From an uncultured Lachnospiraceae bacterium (GTDB lineage: Bacteria; Bacillota; Clostridia; Lachnospirales; Lachnospiraceae): a DNA stretch of 10,237 nucleotides. The position numbers were made by a program, and so were the translations under genes. The DNA is taken from assembly GCA_947628025.1 (NCBI GenBank), contig CANQYH010000093.1:1-10237 (forward strand), written 5' to 3'. This document shows positions 5,665 through 10,237 of the stretch, one piece after another (within the stretch, counting starts at the first letter, position 1; each line of letters opens with the position of its first letter). The notes beneath the pieces were generated by a model. It had not been told where the DNA came from. It saw only the letters and a program-made list of their open reading frames with translations, and ran no database searches.

Positions 5665-6142
5665 GAAAATCAGCGAAGTAGCGGCTCAGATCAGCGAAGA
5701 CTACGCGGGCAGGTCCGTGCACCTGATCTGCGTCCTGAAGGGCGGCGTATTTTTTACCTGTGAACTGGCGAAGAGGCTCACGGTCCCGGTATCTCTGGAT
5801 TTTATGTCCGTTTCCAGCTACGGGGGCGGCACGGAGTCCAGCGGCGTGGTCCGCATCGTCAAGGATCTGGATGAGCCGCTTCTGGATAAGGACGTCCTGA
5901 TCGTGGAGGATATCATCGATTCCGGCCGGACGCTGGCGTACCTGATCGACATATTGCGGACGAGAGGGCCGAAGAGCATCCGCCTGTGTACGCTTCTGGA
6001 TAAACCGGAACGCCGGGTGAAAAAGCAGGTGAAAGTGGATTACACCTGTTTTTCGATCCCCGATGAGTTCGTCGTGGGCTACGGTCTGGATTACGATCAG
6101 AAATACCGGAACCTGCCGTATATCGGAGTAGTTGAATTTTAA
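5618..6142 (+). CDS. hpt: Hypoxanthine phosphoribosyltransferase
   Basis: The 174-residue enzyme salvages purines by joining hypoxanthine (and usually guanine) to PRPP, giving IMP or GMP. It shows the complete family pattern: LKGG (40-43), the flexible-loop SSYGG (66-70), the PRPP-binding loop VLIVEDIIDSGRTL (93-106), and VGYGLDY (153-159) near the base-binding end. Length is typical of bacterial Hpt. It starts inside the 3' end of tilS, with GGAGGAGAGG at 5605-5614 just before ATG 5618, so translation is likely coupled. Its stop codon TAA (6140-6142) overlaps the ribosome site of ftsH. In B. subtilis the same tilS-hprT-ftsH block is found. Confidence 0.97.
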   Translation: MEDKIRILIPEEEVNKKISEVAAQISEDYAGRSVHLICVLKGGVFFTCELAKRLTVPVSLDFMSVSSYGGGTESSGVVRIVKDLDEPLLDKDVLIVEDIIDSGRTLAYLIDILRTRGPKSIRLCTLLDKPERRVKKQVKVDYTCFSIPDEFVVGYGLDYDQKYRNLPYIGVVEF

Positions 6143-6157
6143 GGAGGCATTGGAACA

Positions 6158-7975
6158 TTGAAACAACGTCAGACCGTGGGCAATGGGCTGGGCATTGTCC
6201 TGTTTATCTTGATTCTCCTGTTTTTGACCAACGCGTTTACCAGGCAGCGGACGCCGGAGGATCTGACCCAGCAGGCCTATATGCAGCAGGTGGAGGCCGG
6301 AAACGTGACTTTCGTCAATGTCGTGCAGAACAAAGAGACGCCGACGGGCCAGCTGATCCTGACGATGAAAGACGGTTCGGTCTACCAGCTCTACGTGTCG
6401 GATGTGACGGAGGAGGAAGATTACCTGCTGAAGCATAACGTGGAGTTCGTCCGCGAAGACGTGCCCCATGAGAATTATCTCCTGACGCTGGTGCTCCCGA
6501 TCGCTCTTTCCGGCATCGTGCTGGTGGTGGTCTTTATGATGATGAACGCCAGGGCGGCCGCGGGGGGCGGCGGAGCCAACGCGAAGATGATGAATTTCGG
6601 CAAGAGCCGCGCGAAGCTGAGCCAGGAAGCCGGCAAATTCAACTTCAAGAAAGTAGCCGGACTGCGGGAGGAAAAGGAAGACCTGGAAGAACTGGTCGAT
6701 TTTCTGCGCAGCCCTCAGAAATATACTTCCGTAGGAGCCAGGATCCCCAAGGGCGTGCTTTTGGTGGGCCCGCCCGGCACCGGCAAGACGCTGCTGGCGA
6801 AAGCGGTGGCAGGGGAGTCGGGGGTGCCGTTTTTCAGCATCTCCGGTTCGGATTTCGTGGAAATGTTCGTGGGCGTGGGCGCGTCCCGTGTCCGCGACCT
6901 GTTTGACGAAGCGAAGAAAAACGCGCCCTGCATCGTGTTTATCGACGAGATCGACGCCGTGGCCCGCCAGAGGGGCACCGGCCTGGGCGGCGGCCACGAC
7001 GAGCGCGAGCAGACGCTGAACCAGCTGCTGGTGGAGATGGATGGTTTCGGCGTCAACGAGGGCATCATCGTTATGGCGGCTACGAACCGGGTGGATATCC
7101 TGGATCCGGCGATCCTGCGGCCGGGACGTTTCGACCGGAAGATCGTCGTGGGCAGGCCGGACGTGAGGGGCCGCGAGGAGATCCTGCGGGTCCACGCCCT
7201 GGATAAGCCGCTGAGCGACGACGTGGATCTGGAGCGTGTCGCCAGGACCACGGCCGGATTCACCGGCGCGGATCTGGAGAACCTGCTGAACGAGGCTGCG
7301 ATCCGGACCGCCAGGGAGAACCGCCGCTTCATCACCCAGAACGACATCGACCGCTCGTTTATTAAGGTAGGGATCGGCGCGGAGAAGCACAGCCGCGTGA
7401 TCTCGGAGAAAGAGAAGCGCATCACGGCCTACCACGAGACGGGCCACGCGATCCTGTTCCATCTGCTTCCCGACGTGGGGCCGGTGCATACGATCTCGAT
7501 CATCCCCACGGGTATGGGAGCGGCGGGCTACACGATGCCGCTGCCGGAAAAGGATGAGATGTTCAATTCCCGGGGCAAGATGCTCCAGAACATCATGGTT
7601 TCCCTGGGCGGCCGCATCGCCGAGGAGTTGGTCTTCGACGACATCACCACGGGCGCGTCCCAGGACATCAAAGAAGCGACCTCGATCGCCAGGGCCATGG
7701 TCGTCAAGTACGGCATGTCGGAAAAGGTCGGCACGATCAATTACGAGACCGGCAGCGACGAGGTGTTTATCGGCCGCGAGCTGGCCCACGCCAAAAACTA
7801 CGGCGAGCAGGTGACCTCGGTCATCGACAGCGAGGTCAAGCGGATCATCGACGAGTGCTACGCCAGGGCCAAAGGCATCATCGAGGAGCATATGGATGTG
7901 CTTCACAAATGCACGGAGCTGCTGATGGAGAAAGAAAAGATCGGTCAGGAAGAGTTTGAACAGCTGTTCGCATAG
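6158..7975 (+). CDS. ftsH: ATP-dependent zinc metalloprotease FtsH
   Basis: FtsH is a membrane-anchored hexameric AAA+ protease that degrades misassembled membrane proteins and selected regulators. The 605 residues comprise a transmembrane helix (about 10-27), a short extracytoplasmic domain, a second helix (about 107-129), a glycine-rich linker and the AAA module. The module has Walker A GPPGTGKT (204-211), pore motif FVG (237-239), Walker B IVFIDE (259-264) and arginine fingers R321/R324. The peptidase site is HETGH (426-430), with D503 as likely third zinc ligand. All catalytic residues are present. The start is TTG 6158, 10 bases after AGGAGG (6142-6147), which itself overlaps the hpt stop; no in-frame ATG lies close. 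It ends soon after the peptidase domain (EEFEQLFA), without the longer tail of B. subtilis FtsH (637 residues). Confidence 0.97.
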   Translation: MKQRQTVGNGLGIVLFILILLFLTNAFTRQRTPEDLTQQAYMQQVEAGNVTFVNVVQNKETPTGQLILTMKDGSVYQLYVSDVTEEEDYLLKHNVEFVREDVPHENYLLTLVLPIALSGIVLVVVFMMMNARAAAGGGGANAKMMNFGKSRAKLSQEAGKFNFKKVAGLREEKEDLEELVDFLRSPQKYTSVGARIPKGVLLVGPPGTGKTLLAKAVAGESGVPFFSISGSDFVEMFVGVGASRVRDLFDEAKKNAPCIVFIDEIDAVARQRGTGLGGGHDEREQTLNQLLVEMDGFGVNEGIIVMAATNRVDILDPAILRPGRFDRKIVVGRPDVRGREEILRVHALDKPLSDDVDLERVARTTAGFTGADLENLLNEAAIRTARENRRFITQNDIDRSFIKVGIGAEKHSRVISEKEKRITAYHETGHAILFHLLPDVGPVHTISIIPTGMGAAGYTMPLPEKDEMFNSRGKMLQNIMVSLGGRIAEELVFDDITTGASQDIKEATSIARAMVVKYGMSEKVGTINYETGSDEVFIGRELAHAKNYGEQVTSVIDSEVKRIIDECYARAKGIIEEHMDVLHKCTELLMEKEKIGQEEFEQLFA

Positions 7976-7996
7976 GAAAGTTGCACAAAAAAACAA

Positions 7997-8037
7997 GGCA
8001 TCTTTTGTGAACTTTGTGAATCGTGGCATCTTGTCAA
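7997..8037 (+). repeat. Direct repeats upstream of a promoter in the ftsH-GH13 gap
   Basis: GGCATCTTTTGTGAA (7997-8011) recurs as GGCATCTTGTCAA (8025-8037). Between them lies another TTTGTGAA (8013-8020), a 9-bp-shifted copy of 8004-8011. They sit immediately upstream of the TATAAT at 8057. They could be binding sites for a regulator; the last copy, TTGTCAAA, also resembles a Spo0A box. Confidence 0.4.
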
Positions 8038-8062
8038 ACCAGGGAACTTATGATAGTATAAT
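8031..8062 (+). promoter_or_regulatory. Candidate promoter downstream of ftsH
   Basis: TATAAT (8057-8062) is a perfect -10. The best -35, TTGTCA (8031-8036), is 20 bp away, wider than the usual 17. No gene follows directly. The predicted start near 8069 falls just before a run of eight C. Confidence 0.45.
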
Positions 8063-8068
8063 AAACGT

Positions 8069-8165
8069 ACCCCCCCCAATACATTATATAGTTTTTTGCT
8101 ACACCCCATAAGAAACGAAATACCTTCTCCTGAAAGAGCCAGTTACCCCACTGGCTCTTTCGCTG
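8069..8165 (+). ncRNA. Possible small C-rich RNA between ftsH and the GH13 gene
   Basis: From the predicted start near 8069 to the end of the hairpin at 8161 there is a non-coding segment of about 95 bases with no start codon followed by an open frame. It opens with eight C (8070-8077), contains CACCCC (8102-8107), and shows CCCC again in the loop of its closing hairpin. Single-stranded C-rich patches are typical of Firmicute small RNAs that pair with G-rich ribosome sites. It could equally be a non-functional leader or a spacer. No known RNA family is recognised. Confidence 0.3.
8132..8161 (+). terminator. Strong terminator hairpin after ftsH
   Basis: GAAAGAGCCAGT (8132-8143) pairs perfectly with ACTGGCTCTTTC (8150-8161) over 12 bp around the loop TACCCC. 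The AAAGAGCC...GGCTCTTT form is a common clostridial terminator and could work in both directions. The T-run after the core is short and interrupted (TTTCGCTGTCT), so efficiency is uncertain. Confidence 0.75.
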
Positions 8166-8213
8166 TCTGAAAATATCCGAAACTTTGGGAGTAATGTCTA
8201 TCTGCGCGTCCGC

Positions 8214-8261
8214 TTGTTTGTGGAAAAATCCCTTGTATAATTTTTTAAAATCGTATAGAAT
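8214..8261 (+). promoter_or_regulatory. Promoter region of the GH13 gene
   Basis: Two overlapping options are visible. TTGTAT (8233-8238) lies 17 bp before TAGAAT (8256-8261). TTGTTT (8214-8219) lies 16 bp before TATAAT (8236-8241). Either gives a leader of roughly 40-60 bases. The segment 8162-8213 shows nothing I can name, and I see no clear catabolite (cre) site. Confidence 0.6.
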
Positions 8262-8308
8262 GAAACGGCGGGACCAGACATTAATTATTGACAGGAGAGT
8301 GTGAGCCG

Positions 8309-10237
8309 ATGATCAGGGATGCTCTGTTTACCGACGAGACAGAAAGCTTTCGGATGCCGGCGGAGGCTGATGCGGGCGAGCGCGTGACCTTTCGTTTTCG
8401 GACGGCCCGTAACGATGCGGACGGCGTGTATTTTATAGAACGTGACGAAGAACCAAAAAAAATGCAGCTGACCGCTTCCGACGCGCTGTTCGACTATTTT
8501 GATTATTCGATGATCGTGCCGGATTATCCGGTCCATTATCGTTTCCGAGTGATAAAAGGAGAAGATATCTGCGAATATAACCGTTTGGGCGCGGACCGGG
8601 ACGGCCAGCGCTGCTACGATTTTTGCCTCGCGCCGGGATTTTTTACGCCGGACTGGGCCAAGGGCGCGGTGATGTACCAGATCTTTGTGGACCGTTTTTG
8701 CAATGGGGACGATTCCAACGACGTGACCGGCGGGGAGTATATTTACGCGGGAGCGCCCGTGCGCCGCGTGGAGGATTGGTATGCCTACCCCGCCGACCTG
8801 GACGTGGGACGCTTTTACGGCGGCGATCTGCAGGGCGTCCGCGACAAACTGGATTACCTCTGCGGCCTGGGGATCGAGGTCCTCTATTTCAATCCTTTGT
8901 TCGTGTCCCCGTCCAACCATAAATACGATACCCAGGACTATGACTATATCGATCCGCATTACGGGAAGATCGTAAAAGACGGCGGGGAAGCGGCGGCGGA
9001 TGGCAACCGGGACGCTTCCCGCTACCGGATCCGCACGACCTCCCGGGAGAATCTGGAGGCCGGCAACCGGTTTTTCGCGGATTTTGTGCGGGAGGCGCAT
9101 GAACGGGGCCTGCGCGTCATCATCGACGGCGTGTTCAATCACTGCGGGTCGTTTAATAAATGGCTGGACCGCGAGCGGGTCTATGAGCAGGCCGGCGGCT
9201 ACGCCAAAGGGGCCTACGTGTCGCAGGACAGCCCGTACCGTTCCTTTTTCCGCTTCTGCGATGAACAGGGCTGGCCGTATAATAACTCCTACGAGGGCTG
9301 GTGGGGATACGAGACGCTGCCGAAGCTGAATTATGAGGATTCTCCGCAGCTTTATAAATATATTCTGGAGATCGCCCGCAAATGGGTGTCGCCGCCGTAT
9401 AATGTGGACGGCTGGCGCCTGGACGTGGCCGCCGACCTGGGCCACAGCGCCGAATTTAACCACCGGTTCTGGCGGGATTTCCGCAGGACCGTCAAGGAGG
9501 CCAATCCGGAGGCGCTGATCCTGGCGGAGCATTACGGCGATCCGTCGTCCTGGCTGGAGGGCGACCAGTGGGACACGATCATGAATTACGACGCGTTCAT
9601 GGAACCTCTGACCTGGTTTTTGACCGGCATGGAAAAGCACAGCGACGAGTACGATCCCAGTCTGTACGGGGACGGGGAGAATTTCTTCCGCTCCATGCAC
9701 TATCATATGAGCCGGATGCACATGGGCTCGATCCTGACTTCGATGAACGAGCTGTCCAATCACGACCATTCCCGGTTCCTGACGCGCACCAACCGGACGC
9801 CGGGCCGCGCCGCGTATTCCGGACCCCAGGCCGCCGGGCGGGGGATCCATATGGGGATCTTCCGGGCCGGCGTGATGGTGCAGATGACCTGGCCGGGCGC
9901 GCCCACCATCTACTATGGCGACGAGGCGGGACTCTGCGGGTGGACGGACCCGGACAACCGGCGGACCTACCCCTGGGGCCGGGAGGATCAGGAGCTGATC
10001 GAGTTCCACCGCTGCATGATCCGGCTCCATAAGAAGAATCCGGCTCTGCGGCGCGGTTCCTGGAAAGAACTGCTGGCGGGCCGCCAGATGATCGCCTACG
10101 GGCGTTTTTACCATGGGAACCGCTGCGTGGTCGCCGTAAACAACAGCGCCTCCCCCCAGTCTCTGCGCGTCCCGGTCTGGCAGCTCGGCGTCGAAGATAC
10201 GGACCGGCTGACCCGCGCGATCCTGACTTACACGGAG
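8309..10237 (+). CDS. Cytoplasmic GH13 alpha-glucan hydrolase, cyclomaltodextrinase/neopullulanase-like (3' end outside window)
   Basis: The frame stays open for 643 codons to the right edge. Residues 1-110 resemble the CBM34-type N-domain of cyclomaltodextrinases and neopullulanases (FDYFDY, PVHYRFRV). The (beta/alpha)8 catalytic domain follows: MYQIFVDRF (122-130), RFYGGDLQGVRDKLDYL, FNPLFVSPSNHKYDTQDY, IIDGVFNH (271-278), DGWRLDV with nucleophile D372, LAEH with acid/base E407, and LSNHDHS with D486. All catalytic residues are present. No signal peptide is seen, so it probably acts on imported maltodextrins or cyclodextrins. ATG 8309 follows AGGAG (8293-8297) at 11 bases; nearby GTG codons run straight into stops. 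The family is usually about 580-600 residues, so this member is longer. It has its own promoter and is not part of the ftsH cluster. Exact substrate is not readable. Confidence 0.9.
   Translation, partial: MIRDALFTDETESFRMPAEADAGERVTFRFRTARNDADGVYFIERDEEPKKMQLTASDALFDYFDYSMIVPDYPVHYRFRVIKGEDICEYNRLGADRDGQRCYDFCLAPGFFTPDWAKGAVMYQIFVDRFCNGDDSNDVTGGEYIYAGAPVRRVEDWYAYPADLDVGRFYGGDLQGVRDKLDYLCGLGIEVLYFNPLFVSPSNHKYDTQDYDYIDPHYGKIVKDGGEAAADGNRDASRYRIRTTSRENLEAGNRFFADFVREAHERGLRVIIDGVFNHCGSFNKWLDRERVYEQAGGYAKGAYVSQDSPYRSFFRFCDEQGWPYNNSYEGWWGYETLPKLNYEDSPQLYKYILEIARKWVSPPYNVDGWRLDVAADLGHSAEFNHRFWRDFRRTVKEANPEALILAEHYGDPSSWLEGDQWDTIMNYDAFMEPLTWFLTGMEKHSDEYDPSLYGDGENFFRSMHYHMSRMHMGSILTSMNELSNHDHSRFLTRTNRTPGRAAYSGPQAAGRGIHMGIFRAGVMVQMTWPGAPTIYYGDEAGLCGWTDPDNRRTYPWGREDQELIEFHRCMIRLHKKNPALRRGSWKELLAGRQMIAYGRFYHGNRCVVAVNNSASPQSLRVPVWQLGVEDTDRLTRAILTYTE

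Noticed and set aside
5573..8029. Open frame of 818 codons on the minus strand, opposite hpt and ftsH
   Set aside because: The + strand carries complete, motif-perfect Hpt and FtsH. The minus frame is a histidine/arginine/leucine-rich shadow from GC-biased codons, with no recognisable domain.
8070..8077. Run of eight C as a phase-variation tract
   Set aside because: It lies in non-coding DNA before a terminator and 230 bases from the next start codon, so length change would not shift any reading frame.
8285..10114. Open frame of 609 codons on the minus strand, opposite the GH13 gene
   Set aside because: The + strand frame has all GH13 catalytic motifs over its length. The minus frame shows no domain and is explained by codon bias.
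1..10237. CRISPR arrays, insertion sequences, tRNA or rRNA genes, prophage or defence genes
   Set aside because: No regularly spaced repeats, transposase motifs, cloverleaf sequences or phage-like genes were found; the window is a conserved chromosomal cluster.

Overview
The window is a chromosomal segment from an endospore-forming Firmicute, most likely a GC-rich member of the Clostridia (Lachnospiraceae-like). The gene order matches the conserved sporulation/division/housekeeping cluster of Bacillus subtilis and Clostridia: spoVT - mazG - hup - rqcP - yabP - yabQ - divIC - spoIIE - tilS - hpt - ftsH. The protein sequences are clostridial in character. All eleven of these genes, plus a twelfth at the right edge, lie on the + strand. 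The B. subtilis genes yabR, yabS, yabT and the tRNAs near spoIIE are absent.

Layout. 1-368 is the 3' end of spoVT (GAF domain). 369-646 is non-coding, with a long hairpin and the mazG promoter. 647-1642 holds a short stand-alone MazG, then HU (own strong promoter at 1024-1052 and a GC-rich leader hairpin) and RqcP. 1643-1708 is a compact control region: a terminator-like hairpin overlaps a sigma-E-like promoter and the yabP Shine-Dalgarno sequence. 1709-2684 is yabP-yabQ-divIC. 2685-2816 holds a recognisable spoIIE promoter, with consensus sigma-A hexamers 21 bp apart and Spo0A boxes. 2817-7975 is spoIIE-tilS-hpt-ftsH, tightly packed with one overlap. 7976-8308 is a 333-bp non-coding stretch with a promoter, a possible small C-rich RNA ending in a strong hairpin, and a second promoter. 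8309 to the right edge is an unfinished cytoplasmic GH13 alpha-glucan hydrolase gene that is not part of the conserved cluster.

How the genes fit together. Spo0A probably switches on spoIIE, whose phosphatase product activates the forespore sigma factor sigma-F. YabP and YabQ act later in the mother cell to make the cortex (sigma-E in B. subtilis), and SpoVT tunes late forespore gene expression. DivIC serves the division septum. HU, RqcP, TilS, Hpt and FtsH are general growth functions: nucleoid architecture, ribosome rescue, tRNA decoding, purine salvage and membrane proteolysis.

The genes themselves are ordinary. The items most worth a second look are a SpoIIE that appears to lack its multi-span membrane domain, the promoter-inside-hairpin arrangement before yabP, the spoIIE promoter, and the C-rich RNA candidate after ftsH. 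I see no new multi-gene defence, mobile or biosynthetic system here.
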